From Cerioporus squamosus (lineage: Eukaryota; Basidiomycota; Agaricomycetes; Polyporales; Polyporaceae), in assembly GCA_022592435.1 (NCBI GenBank), contig JABYQS010000419.1, positions 1-23,958 of the forward strand: 23,958 bases of DNA, in the 5' to 3' direction. The notes beneath the pieces are model-generated. The model was given only the letters and a program-made list of their open reading frames with translations, was not told where the DNA came from and searched no databases. Each line of letters opens with the position of its first letter. Positions within the stretch are counted from its first letter, which is position 1. Both the position numbers and the translations under genes were made by a program. Shown one piece after another: positions 1 through 10,654 of this stretch.

Positions 1-2817
1 CAGTATGACGACCGTGCAGATCATGAGGTGACTCGTGAGACACTGCAGGAGGAGCCTGAGACTCAAGAGGAAGATGCGGACGAGCCTGGTGTGGAACATG
101 CGCCCCACCGCCCGCACGGAGACCGCTCCCGACCACTCCAACTGTCCAGCAGGAGGCTGACGAGGACGATGCTTTTGTCGCCTCGGCGTCCTCCACGAAG
201 GAACTTCCCGCCTCCACCTACCCGGGCAGCTGTTCCGCCTCCGCCTCTCCCGCTGAAGAGGAAGACGAAGCATATGCTAGACAGGCACGGTGAACTCGGG
301 CCTGAGCACGAGGAGGAGGAGGAGAGGCAAAGCTTGCACGAGGAAGACGAACAATTAGCCCACTCTAGCGGAGAGCGGGAGCCATACGCGGACGAGGATG
401 CTGCCGAACATGAGGATCAGCACCCTCATGATGAATATGTTCCTCCTCCTCCGCCTCCTCGCCGCGCGGTCGTTCCTCCCCCGCCGCCTCCCGTTGAGAA
501 CCAGGAAGACGTTGAAGAAGAGGAACCCGCTGCACCGGTGCCCCCTCCCCCTCGTCGCCCATCCAGCATGTGCCGCCTCCGCCGCCTACTCATGCACCCC
601 CTCCATCGACGATGAGGATGAAGTTTCGGAGGATGCCGAGCCGGACGACAAAGTAGTTACCGAGGAGCCTGCCCCTCCGCCTCCGCCTCGCCAGACTCGG
701 CCAACGCCGCACATTTCAACATCGCCACCGGCATCGGCAACGAAGGCAATCTCTCGGGACGATGAGGATGAGCAGGAGGTCCTCGATGACAGTGATGTCG
801 GTAAGTCTTCCTTTGTTTCTGGCGCTAGTTGTGATGCTACGCTTGCTAATGCCTCTTGATGACGCAGATCCTATTGACCCTGGGTTCTACAGTCCTCAAA
901 AGTCCGCTGGGTTTGAGCCTCTTCCTGCCGTAGTCTCGCCTCCTCCACCTCCTGCGCGGGTGGTTTCGCCGCCACCAGTGTCGTCACCTCCGCCTCCACC
1001 CCAGAGAGTTGTCTCTCCCCCTCCCCCTCCGCCGCAGAGAGTTGTCTCTCCGCCACCGCAGCGCGTTGCCTCTCCTCCGGTTGAGCCTGAACAGGCTGCA
1101 TCTCCTCGTGCGGCAGCACCCCCGTCTCCGGTATCTGCACGTCCAGCTGTTGCTCCACCTGCACCCGAGCAGGAGGAGAGCAAAGATGAGAATGAGGAAG
1201 AAGACCCTGAGCAAGCCCGTCGCCGCACCATTGCGGAGCGTATGGCTAAGCTAGGCGGGATACGCTTTGGGGCTCCACCACCGATCCCTGCAGCCCGTCG
1301 GGCACCTCCTCCAGAGCCTGAGGCTGAGGCGAAGCAGGAAGAAGGACAGGACCAGCCTGGTGAATCTGACGAAGCTCCTAAGGAGGAAGAGGAAGACGAG
1401 TTCGCTCGCAAGCGGCGTATCGCTGCCCGTATTGCTGGCATGGGCGGCATGCGCTTCGGTATGCTCCCGGGTGCAGCGCCGCCAAAGCCCACCCCGCGTG
1501 TCCATCACGAGGAGGATGAGGAAGAGCAGGTGAAGTCCCCTGCCCCTCCCAAGCGGTCTGCACCAGTGCCACCCCCACCTCCTCCAGCTGAGGAGGAACA
1601 CGGAGAAGAATCGGACTACCAGCACGTATCGGATAGCGACCGTGCAGGCCATGAGGAAAGCGAGTTGGAGGAAGTTAACTATACCGATGCTGAGGAGGAA
1701 GAGGCACCTCCCCTTCCCGACCGCAGCGGACGACGCGTGTCGACCGGCCCTCCTCCTGTCCCGCAGGCTCGGCCGCTCTCTCCTCCCTCTGTCGCGTCTC
1801 CGCCACCCGTTCCGAGGACCCGCCCACCTGCACCGCCTGCCTTTACGTACCCTCCCCCGCCTCAGGCTCCGCCACCTCGAGGCAGGAGATCCAAGGTGAC
1901 TTCGTGTTGATTGATCAGGCTGAGGATGTTGATGAGCCGCCCCCGCCCCCGCCGCCTCGCGCAACGCGTGCCCCTCCGCGCGCCCCTCCGCGTGCGCCTC
2001 CAGCTGAGCCAGAGGCAACGGAGCCACAGGCGGCTGCTCCAGCTAAGTTAAGCATCGACTTCGGTGGTGAGACCGACCTATCTCTATCGGGTCAGTGGTC
2101 GGAGGATTCGACCCAGTATCCGCCGGCTCCACCCGGGAGGTCTCCCGCAGTGCCAGAACAACCTGCGCCGCCCTCTGCGCGTAGCGCTCCTCCTCCCTCT
2201 GAGCGGCACCTTACCCCGGATGAACTCCAGGCGCACTGGGGTCGCGTCGGCGTTCAGGTCCATGAGATCTCCGCGTCTTACTACGAGAAGTCGAAGAAGC
2301 ATGTGGTCGGGGATGGCTCGTACATCGGCTTCGTCCGTGCGGTGCTCAGCCAAGTGCCGAACGCGGCTCAGCCGACTGAGTCTCTCGAGTCCTTTGGGTA
2401 CCTCGTGTACAGTCAGTCTGCCGCAGCGGTTCAACGCCGCGTCAGCGATATCATGCCTGGAGACGTCATCGTGGTGAACGATGCGAAGTTCAAGGGCCAC
2501 AAGGGGCTGCAGAGCTACAATCAGACTGTCGGCGTCGGCGGCCCTCTTGTTGGCATTGTCAGTGACTTCGAGGTAAAGAAGTCAAAGGTCAAGGTCTACC
2601 AGGCGAATCAGCATGTTGGGCAGCAGGTACGTGTTCGTGATCATCGGGTAACTGTCCGAACTCACCATATCTCGCTTCAGAGTGTAGAATCTGCGAGTTA
2701 TCGATTGGAGGACCTGAAGAGTGGGTCTGTCAAGGTGATTGCATGTCATGTCTTGCTGCTTTGTCTTGTGGCGCTAATATGTTCCATCTGCAGATATTCA
2801 GAGTTTTGGAAGCATAA
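1..2817 (+). CDS. BBC1: BBC1/MTI1-type actin-patch scaffold protein, 5' partial, frame broken
   Basis: In yeasts BBC1/MTI1 binds type I myosin and limits Arp2/3-driven actin assembly at endocytic patches. The N-terminal SH3 domain expected of the family would lie upstream of the window. What is seen is a long acidic and poly-proline region (1-2200) with many SH3-ligand-like runs, two copies of a short basic motif, and a C-terminal globular domain (about 2200-2817, containing HEISASYYEKSKK and MPGDVIVVNDAKFKGHKG) that matches the BBC1/AIM3 C-terminal domain. Introns are at 801-867, 2627-2680 and 2735-2793, and the protein ends in IFRVLEA at stop 2815-2817. The frame switches at least six times between about 100 and 610, and once more near 1880-1888 just before the conserved QGDFVLIDQ. 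No introns explain these shifts. They are either sequence errors in low-complexity DNA or a damaged copy. The family call is confident; the exact protein is not. Confidence 0.8.
1218..1271 (+). repeat. first copy of basic GGxRFG motif in the BBC1-like protein
   Basis: The segment encodes RRRTIAERMAKLGGIRFG, followed by a proline-rich linker. It is repeated with changes at 1410-1460. The motif lies between acidic (DEED-type) and proline-rich stretches. Paired motifs of this kind are usual in fungal BBC1/MTI1 proteins, which supports the identification of the gene. Its function is not known to me. Confidence 0.6.
1410..1460 (+). repeat. second copy of basic GGxRFG motif in the BBC1-like protein
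   Basis: The segment encodes KRRIAARIAGMGGMRFG in the same frame as the copy at 1218-1271. The two share the pattern RR-x-IA-x-R-x-A-x-x-GG-x-RFG. Acidic residues come just before both copies. Confidence 0.6.
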
Positions 2818-3438
2818 TTGGACATCACTATCTAGTGGATGAAGGCCTCGCCGAAGCACCGTTCGTTTTGTTTACATGTCTACAGTTGATGGCCCGGTGT
2901 ACTATAGGCGAGTAGGAGGACAATTCAAGGATCTTTCTGTGCAGACTAGTCTCCATCGCGATGCGCGCTCAAATGGACTGATAACAGAGTAAGTTATTCC
3001 CCCTTAGCTTGAACGAAGGCAGCACTAACGGATCTGACAATCAGGATAAAGAAAGGATTACCTGCTTGAAACTACTGAGGAGACAAGACCAATTCCCAGG
3101 AGGATCAAGTCCTCGAGGCTGCCACGAGGGCGCCACGCAAGTGCAAGATCTTCCACGTGCGCGCCATGTAGCTCAAAGGTTCGTGGAGTGTTCTTTTAAG
3201 TGCGCATATGGCAAAGGTTGGCGGATCAGCCTCGTGCGCCTGAGTAGTGCGGCGCTGGGCCTTACCTTGTCATAGAGAACTCCGAACTCGTAACCGACAT
3301 GCGCTCCAGCACGGTGGGTCGACGGCGAGCAGAGCCCCGCCTTCGACACAAAGGGAACTTCATGGGCGCATAAGAGTCGCCGTACGCGAGACTGTTTCTT
3401 CCTCTATCGCTTTTCCCAACCCGACGCTCTTCCGCACG
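2818..3438. other. intergenic stretch with a possible spliced 3' UTR
   Basis: No supportable gene is seen here. Bases 2992-3044 look like an intron (GTAAGT start, a CTAAC and a CTGAC box, CAG end) but are not flanked by an open frame that resembles a protein, so this may be an intron in the 3' UTR of the BBC1-like gene. The pyrimidine-rich stretch just before 3439 fits a promoter or 5' UTR of the following gene. Confidence 0.4.
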
Positions 3439-4675
3439 ATGTCCTCTCAGCATGCTTTCGCCGCCCTCTACGGCGCCTCCGCTCTGTCGCTCTATGAAGC
3501 GCAAGACTTCATGGAGTATGGCGAGCCCTCCGCGGATATGTGGCGCTGGGTTAACTGGGACTTGTGCGAAAAGTGAGTGCGGGCGCAGTCCATCAGAGCG
3601 ACGACGTTCTGACCATGTCACTCAGGCCGGCCAGTGGCGCACATGTTCCCATACCTTCCTCTCCAAGCATAGGAGGCCAGAACTTCTTTCATAGCCTGAA
3701 GGCAGCTGTGGATGATGTTCTTCCCCCCCTTTCACCGTCGCCAACTTGGGTTCTCCCCGCTACTCCGGAGGCTTCTACCAGCGCTATTCCCACCACCGTC
3801 TTCCCGATGTTGACGACTCCGCACTTACCCTTAGTACAGGGTGTGTTCGATGAATTTATGGGCATGGGCCTCTGTGGTGGAATTGTTGAGGATAGCCAAA
3901 CCACGCGAGATACATCCGCTCTTGCTCTCCTCAAGGATCCCCTGCGTCCTCCCTCGCCATGGTCGGATCCAACCGCATCCACATCCACCACCTCGTCTTC
4001 GCTCTCATATGTTGTCATGACTCCACCCTTTTTCCCATCCCCGACCCCGTTCCCGTCCTCGTTCCCTTCCTCCTCTTCCTCCTCTTCGCCACCCTCCAAC
4101 AAGCATCCATCTTCCCCTACCGCTGCCTCAGATACGACCCCTATCGTCTTGTCGGGTCGTTCTAAGGTCGGCCGCGTAAAGACGGCGCATTCTAAGCGGC
4201 CCCGGCCGCACGATACCGCGAAGCGAACCAGTCAAGGTAGCTCACGGCGACCTCGTAACGCCCAGTTTGGCGAGCGACCCAAGGATATCGCCAGCTGCAT
4301 CAACGTGCAGACGATGTTCTGTCTCCTATGCAAGGAACGGAAGGCCAACCGGTTGCCGGATCTCTTGCGTCACGTGAAGTCCCACTACCGAATTGTTGCG
4401 GACTGCACACTCGCGTGTCTTGGGGTGCCGTACGATCCGACAATGAGTCACACGAGGGTCTCGTCGGAGACGATCCCCTCGTCATCCGGGGCATCGTCAT
4501 GGTGGGCGGCTGTGGCCAGGACTTCAGTCGCAAGGATGCGTACAAGCGCCACGTGACAGGAACCTTGGAAAAACCGCCAAGATGCCTCGGGCGTGAAGCG
4601 CATCTCCAGTCGGTGAGTGGAGAGGAGAAGCGTACGTTGGAGGCGTGGCGTTGGAGGAGAGCGAACGCAACCTGA
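3439..4675 (+). CDS. C2H2-type zinc-finger protein, probable transcription factor, one frameshift
   Basis: Two exons are seen. Exon 1 (3439-3572) starts with MSSQHAFAALYGAS and is joined over a 53-base intron (GTGAGT..CAG, 3573-3625) to a long second exon. The middle is Ser/Pro/Thr-rich and probably disordered. The C-terminal part has a first finger-like unit (CLLC, then HVKSH, about 4320-4385) and a second unit read in another frame (GGCGQDFSRKDAYKRHV, about 4503-4553), after which the frame closes at 4673-4675. Agaricomycetes have many nuclear proteins with this layout, in which an atypical finger precedes a C-G-x-x-F-S-R-K-D-A-x-x-R-H unit, so a DNA-binding role is inferred. A one-base shift falls at about 4430-4450 and no plausible intron covers it. 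Target genes are unknown. Confidence 0.65.
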
Positions 4676-5381
4676 GCTAACGGGGGGCGCTCACTTTCGT
4701 CTTCTTCCCTATCCACCCTTGCGAGCCTAGACAGCACGATTCGGCCAACACAATGTATCACTGCATGCGACATTCTCGATATTTTGTGGCACGGACATCT
4801 GATTCTAGTGGTTAATCATACTACTTCCTGTTACTGTGGACTTTGGTACTTTACGGCCATCCTATTGCTCTCAGCTACGTACCGGCGCTCTCTTTGTATA
4901 CTTAGTAATGTCGCAACTGTATTTCTTATGTGGTTTCCCTCGCTTTGATTCGATCCTGTATTCCCTGGATACAAGCCCATCTAACGCGGTCATAAGTGGA
5001 TAGAATCTCGGGTGGGTTCGGCAATAATGTCGGAGCAGCCAACCTCAGCGCCGTCACGCTGATACGTACGAAACATGTTCCGGTCGCAGATCGGGATACC
5101 CAGCCTTAGCCGGGATAATCGAGCAGATTGAACCCTTGCACCTCCGGAATTGTCGGTGGGGAGTACGGGTTGTATGGCGGAGCCTCTGTCTGGGGAGTGG
5201 TTAGGAAGTGTCGAAGTTAGTGGTAAGCAGAATGCCCCATCGGGACGCGGTCCGATGGTCCGCTTAGTAGGCAGCGAGCACGTGCCCTCGAATTTCTCGA
5301 GCGCTTGTGCAACTGAAGTTCCAAGGTTTCAAGAACAACCTCTGCTTCGCACTGCACGCTCTTGCTTTCTCACCCGCTGCT
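4676..5381. other. intergenic region before EBP2
   Basis: This stretch is between two genes on the same strand. It should hold the 3' UTR of the zinc-finger gene and the promoter of EBP2. I see no reading frame that resembles a protein, no repeat and no RNA gene. An in-frame upstream ATG at 5307 exists, but the extension it would add does not resemble EBP2. Confidence 0.5.
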
Positions 5382-6876
5382 ATGCCATCCAAACTCAAGG
5401 AAAAGAAGGCCAAGTCTCAGCCGAAGGCGAAAGAGCTAGAGAGGCCTTCTGCGAAAGTGCTCAAACGGGCGGCGGCAGAGTCCGACGATTCGGAGGACGA
5501 GGACGAGCAAAAGCAAGACGGCGTCTCGGGAGGGGAGGCCAGCGGGGATGACGAAGAGAACTGGGATGACGAGGATGAGTCTGATGAGGACGAAGACGAG
5601 GGCGTGGATGAGGAGGGCATGGCGAAGCTCATGAAGGCACTCGGCGAGGATGGTCTGGACGAGTACGCGCAAGAACAGCTGCGCGCCTTGGCAGAAAGTG
5701 ACGAAGAAGAGAGCGACGAAGATGGTGAGGGGGAGGAAGAAGGGTCTGGGGAGGAAGAGGACGCGGAGGCAGCAGAAGAGGGAGAGGGTTCCGACGCAGA
5801 AGAGGACGCCGAGGGTGCAGTCGCCGGGCCCAGCGAGGAGGCGGTGATCCCAGTTGACGAGCTCTCGGACGAGGAGATGCTGGACGAAGACGCCATGCCT
5901 CGACAGAAGGTGGAGATTGACAACAAGGTGCGTCCATGTGCATATATACTCGTCTGTGCGGCGGTCTGACCGGAAGCTCTCCTATAGATCGCGCTCGAGC
6001 GGATACGAAGCACTATCGCGCTGGATCCATCATTACCTTGGACAGAGACCCTCACTGTCACCTACCCCGAAACAATTGATGTCGACGTCGACGACGACCT
6101 GAACCGCGAGCTTGCCTTGTACGTCCTCGCGTCCCTTTGTTCTCTCTCACAACTCACTGTTTGCGTCTGCTCGTAGCTACAAGCAAGCCCTCCATGGCGC
6201 GCAGACTGCCCGCTCGCTCGCGCAAAAGCACAATTTCCCCTTCACCCGCCCCGCTGACTACTTCGCCGAGATGGTGAAGAACGATGCGCACATGGAGCGC
6301 ATCCGCCAGCGGCTGCTCGACGAGAGCGCAGGACTCAAGCGCGCCGAGGAGAAGCGGAAGGAGCGCGAGGGCAAGAAGTTCGGCAAGCAGGTCCAGCTGG
6401 AGAAAATCAAGGAGCGGCAGCAGGGCAAGAAGGAGATGGAGGAGCGTCTCAAGGGCCTCAAGAGGAGTGAGTGTTGCATTTTTCCTCAGCTCCTGCGCGC
6501 AGATGTGCTGCAGTTTGCATGTTTGTGCTTCGGGGTTGCTGACGCTTGACCTATAGAACGAAAGGGCGCCTTGGATGGAGCGGATGGCGAAGACTTCGAC
6601 GTCGCAGTCGAGGACGCGATCGCCGACCGCCCCTCAAAACGCGCGAAGGGCCCGAACGGCAAGGCGAAGCTCCCGCGTACAGCACGCGACAAGAAGTTCG
6701 GATTCGGAGGCGCGGGCAGGCGATCGAAACAAAACACGAAGGATTCTACGGACTCTTTCGTGCAGCGTGGAGGACCGGGAGGCAGGAAGGGTCCCGGTAA
6801 AGGCGGAAAGGGAGCGAAGACTGCACCGAAGCGGCCTGGGAAGAGCAAGCGGATGGCGCAGCGTAGTCGGACATAG
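5382..6876 (+). CDS. EBP2: rRNA-processing protein EBP2
   Basis: EBP2 is a nucleolar protein needed for maturation of 27S pre-rRNA and for 60S subunit assembly. The gene has four exons: 5382-5927, 5988-6118, 6177-6466 and 6557-6876. All introns are GT..AG and keep the frame, giving 428 residues. The N-terminal third is very acidic (DEDE and SDEE runs, about residues 60-175). The family core begins near residue 226 with FYKQALHGAQTAR and includes FTRPADYFAEMVKND (about 247-262). A Lys/Arg/Glu-rich helical region follows (EKRKEREGKKFGKQVQ, LKGLKRKRKGALDG). The tail is rich in Lys, Arg and Gly (KKFGFGGAGRRSKQN, KSKRMAQRSRT), as expected for a nucleolar RNA-binding protein. The start at 5382 is chosen because MPSKLKEKK begins directly with the charged region. 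The gene is intact, unlike several neighbours. Confidence 0.95.
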
Positions 6877-7290
6877 TGACCCTGCTGAGGTCCGAATGTT
6901 CTCTTCTTCTGTTTACTGCTGTGTAGGTTGCCTGGTGTCGTGGGTTGACACAACTTCCTTGACTTTCTTGGTATGCTGGTGTGGCTGCACAGGTGTCTGA
7001 CATGTCCGATATCTCCTACATCATCTGCCAGTAAGAGAACGTGTATTATCGGGCTGGCGCAGGGCCTGCCCAAGCTGCGGCGAACAGTCCCGACAGGCCC
7101 AAATCTACAGTACAAGTGACAAACAGCGTCGTGCGCATGTGCAAATGACAAGACATAGTGCGACTAGCGCGCTGCGAAGGTATGGCGGGGCGGTCTCATG
7201 GATACTGCCACAATGGCCGCGTGCTCCTCAAAACCTGCCCCCGTATTGGTCTTGAGGAGTCGCTTCCTCGTCGCGCAGAGTCCTGTGGGT
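6877..7290. other. intergenic region between convergent genes
   Basis: EBP2 ends on the plus strand and the DUF6534 gene ends on the minus strand, so this should hold both 3' UTRs. I see no gene or repeat in it. Confidence 0.5.
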
Positions 7291-9465
7291 CTACTCGATT
7301 GGGCTCCGTGTCAGCAGATCATCTGGGCAGGTACAAAGGAGAGTGAGACGTACCGTGCCGGTGCGAACAGTGTGTGTGGTGTGAGATGTGTAGTTGCTCA
7401 GCCCTGTTCGTGGTCTCTTGATCGTACCGCCGTAATCTGACACGTCAACTGTCGTCATAGTACGGGTGTCGAACGACGGTGCGTCATACGCCCTATCAAA
7501 CGCCGCGTCGTATGAGGGGTTCGACGCAAATTGGAGGGTCTGAGAACGTTCGGCGACAGTCAGCCTCAGCATGATGTCGCCGTAAGGTGCGATCGGACGA
7601 ACGTACCGCGACCTGATGGCTGTCCTGTTTGAGATGGCCCATCGTCGGCACCTTGCTGACGGGTCTGCTGATACCACCGGGGCGCACGGCGGAGAAATTA
7701 CTGAGGGACGGCGGCTGCGTCTGATCGAGCTCGGTGTCCATGATGATCTTCCGGAGGGCAACACGCGCGTTCAGCCTGGGAGAGCCATGAGCGTATGCAT
7801 GATCATGAAGTCCAGACCGCACTGGATATCTCGAGCTGGGACTTACGTCGCGAGCATGGAGTTCGTGTACACCTTCGAGAGTGCATTATGGAACGCGAGC
7901 CAGACAAGTGTCTGCGGCCAGATGAATTTCTACGCGACGTCGAATCCGAGAGTCAGCATAAGGTCCCAACGAGCTGTATGTAGACCAGAGATGATCACTC
8001 ACCGTCAAGAGCGTAAGGACCTGCACCACGCTGCAGCACAGCCATCTCGTCAAAATCATGTCCTTGCCGATCATGAGAGTGAAGATGGGAGATGAAGGAT
8101 GCTTACGCCGCGATCGCGCCTCGGTTCACCAAGAACACGATGATGCGATTGAGCATGACATTAGTCCTGCGAAGCGATAGTGCGAGTGATAGCGCGGGTG
8201 CGGAGAGCGTTTGTTTGTCAACATCTGCTCGTTGCTCGGGCTGAGACATAGATGCACGACTCACTTCTGGCGGACGGCGACCTTCTCAGTCCAGAGATAC
8301 CAGCAGAGGATGGCCGTGATGCCGATGTCGACGACCATGCCCAGTACCCAGTTGGCGGTCAGAGGACGTGTGACGGCTGGTCGGTCGGTGTCCGCCCAGG
8401 ACGAGTCGTGTATCCTATGATGGAACCATGAGTCACGAGGCCGACTGAGGCCGACTCGGGGGGACATACACCCTGGTAAAGATGGCTACGACCATGGCTG
8501 TAGGCACAGAATTAACTCCTGCGTATTGTAGGTAACCCCGGTATGGACTCACCGTATGACGCCAGCGCAACAACACCCTGGATCGGCTGTGAGCGAAGCA
8601 GAAAACCGGGCCATCCTCAGAGGAACGCACCAGGAACGCAGGGATGTACCACATGTACGGCCGCACTGCACGCAAATTGTCAGAATCCTCTTCAGGCCAG
8701 GTAGGTAAATACACGGACGATGGTACATTCGTAGCAGGAAGAAACTGATAGACTGATCGTCAGATGCGGTGAATGGTCTGCAGGTATGCCAGAAACCTAC
8801 ATCTGTACGATGAACACGACGGTGTACTACTCCGCGCACCGGAAGCATAAGCGACGGCGCATTCTGCATCTCATATAGGTACTTACTGTCACGAGCAGCT
8901 CGGCCTGCGCGCTCCTGGATAGTACGACGAGCTGTCAATATAGACGCTTCGGACACGCATGGCAACGACGGGTACAGACCAAACTTCTGCCTGGAGCGCC
9001 GGAGGATTGTTGTAGTTCTGGATGAGGTAGAAGTACACCTCGTGCGTGTCGAAGACGGTCGTCAATGTGTCCAATATCCTGCCCAGAGTACGGTCAGTCT
9101 CCGGCGAGCTGGTGGATAGCATCCCACGTACCATAGTACTGCCACCTGTTGTGTGTGGTACCCCTTCGTCAACAGAACGTGTTGTTCAAGCCGGCTAGCA
9201 AACGCACCGAAGATTTGAGCATCCAGGAGTCCTTCGGGAACTCTTCGAAATAGTACAAGGTCTGCAATACAGTAAATCCATACAACCTGTATGCGCCGCA
9301 GGCGGGTTCGGTGTCAGCTGATCGAATCCGAGGTTCGCACGGAATGAGACACCAAACGTACGCTGCTGTAATGATAGTGGAAAGGAGCATCACGCCATAC
9401 GAGCTCCCGAGCTCGAGATCGGCGGGAGGCGCACCACCGGCGTAGGGGGTGGGGGCGAACGACAT
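7291..9465 (-). CDS. DUF6534-family seven-helix membrane protein, middle not cleanly readable
   Basis: The function of this basidiomycete family is unknown; members are integral membrane proteins, often with many paralogues. The exons at the 5' end join cleanly: 9465-9362, 9286-9208, 9145-9132 (only 14 bases), 9078-8976 and 8931-8887. They give LYGFTVLQTLYYFEEFPKD, VAVLWILDTLTTVFDTHEVY and YLIQNYNNPPALQAEVWS, which are family hallmarks. The C-terminal exons also join: about 8166-8107 (TNVMLNRIIVFLVNRGA), 8030-8003, 7929-7847 (HNALSKVYTNSMLATLNA), 7775-7607 and 7539-7291. Between about 8830 and 8400 the expected TVVFIVQM and FLAYLQTIHRI segments are separated by an in-frame TAG and a frame change, and later exons (RPYMWYIPAFL, VVDIGITAILCWYLW) do not keep phase. 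This could be real decay or sequence error. The hydrophilic tail after the last helix is typical of the family. Confidence 0.75.
9132..9145 (-). other. 14-base mini-exon of the DUF6534 gene
   Basis: This short exon encodes V-A-V-L plus the first two bases of the Trp codon. Both sides have GT..AG introns (donor GTACGT, acceptor CAACAG). Without it the conserved sequence VAVLWILDTL cannot be formed. Confidence 0.65.
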
Positions 9466-10654
9466 GGTGCGACTGGGGTAGACCGTCCGCGGCTCTCAGA
9501 CCATATAGTGTCCTGTAGCGGGGGAGAGGCGAGCTTCGTGATGGACTTGATCGGCACGTTGGATGCGGCTTCGATACTTGTAGTCACTCGAGACTCGGCG
9601 TGGGATCGAACTACCGGATCCTAGAATGGCTTCCTGCAGCACCTGGAGATTGCCAGCCTTCAAGGCTCCTTGCACCGACGCTTCGGAGTTTATGCGAGAT
9701 GGGAGGCAGGGCATTTGCGTTCCTATAGATCGCGGAGGCCGCTAGACTCGACATCTGCCAGAGGAAGGATGATGATGGATAGCACGTCAGGCTTGCCTGT
9801 ACGGGCATCGTTTTCTCAGTGTAGGCTGCGGGACCAGGGGTGAGTTCAATCTATAACCATTGCTTTTATCTTGGGTTCTGGCAGAGCTTCTTCAGCAGGG
9901 TGCTGAAACACCCGCCTCGGTGGCAATCTGCCAGTGGGTGTTCTATCGGAAGGGGTACGCTCACAGTTAAGGTTCCTGGTGCTCAAAGATAGTGACGTTC
10001 ACAGCCGCCAAACACTGGCTCAAGAGCAGCATCAAAATCAACGGTGAGCATATGACAATGACGACTGTGGAAGACATATGAAGATGCCGGCTACGGACGT
10101 CGGAGGGAGAGGCCTACCGACAAAAAACAGAGCTGTCCGTGCGGAGGCCAGAGGCACATCAAGATGGTCCCCACGCTCCTCATTGGCCGGGGCACCTGTG
10201 CACCTGTACGGAAGGCGTTTGCTACATATATTGGTCTGATTTGGTCAGTGTCGTATATCATTGCGGAGATGCTCGAGTGTGTGGGGAAGGATAACGTACG
10301 TGCGATGTATTGGTGCCATGTCCAGATGATCATTTATTGCATCCACCGCAGACCAGTGCAGACCCTTGCCGAGGAACGGAAGTGAGCCATGCTCAATTGG
10401 TGCGGGGTCCTTCAGAAAGCAAGCAGCTGTCCTGGCAGAGTAATCTGAGAGTTAACCAAACATTGTGGCGGATGGAGAGCAGGAACGTCCTGAACTGTCA
10501 CAACTGAACGCCTGCCATACAGAGGAAGCATTCCCACGGTTAATCCAGGCTTTCGACGACGTTCTCGAGTCTCGCCGGTCCCTGGCGTGTAACGCACCTT
10601 GTCGACCGACCACCACCACCGCCCCGCTGCTCGCCGTTGCCCACAGCCCTCACC
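9466..10654. other. long stretch without a convincing gene
   Basis: This lies between the divergent starts of the DUF6534 gene (-) and the small lysine-rich gene (+), so both promoters should be here. Short open frames occur on both strands, but none has clear family resemblance or a consistent exon series. The only item I would mark is a short minus-strand frame at 9967-10077 that resembles a signal peptide; it has its own entry. Confidence 0.5.
9967..10077 (-). other. possible first exon of a secreted protein (36 codons)
   Basis: The frame begins MSSTVVIVICSPLILMLL and continues LSQCLAAVNVTIFEHQEP before a stop. A hydrophobic core followed by a small-residue stretch resembles a fungal signal peptide, and V-N-V-T-I after the cleavage point is a common start of mature secreted fungal proteins. 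A GTGAGC donor-like site lies just after the end, but I could not assemble following exons. It may be a relic or chance. Confidence 0.2.

Noticed and set aside
896..1492. 198-codon minus-strand open frame rich in Gly, Ser and Ala
   Set aside because: It is the antisense of the proline-rich and acidic coding region of the BBC1-like gene; such composition produces long stop-free antisense frames.
3009..3275. 88-codon plus-strand frame upstream of the zinc-finger gene
   Set aside because: No family features, and it overlaps the intron-like stretch and the presumed promoter.
5417..6061. 214-codon minus-strand serine-rich open frame
   Set aside because: It is antisense to the acidic part of EBP2, which is well supported by family motifs and splicing. 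It also crosses an EBP2 intron.
9496..9808. Overlapping minus-strand frames upstream of the DUF6534 start
   Set aside because: No similarity to membrane or secreted families, and they would not splice sensibly onto the clear start at 9465.
10091..10385. Open frames of 73-80 codons on both strands
   Set aside because: Neither has a recognisable motif or consistent exon neighbours.
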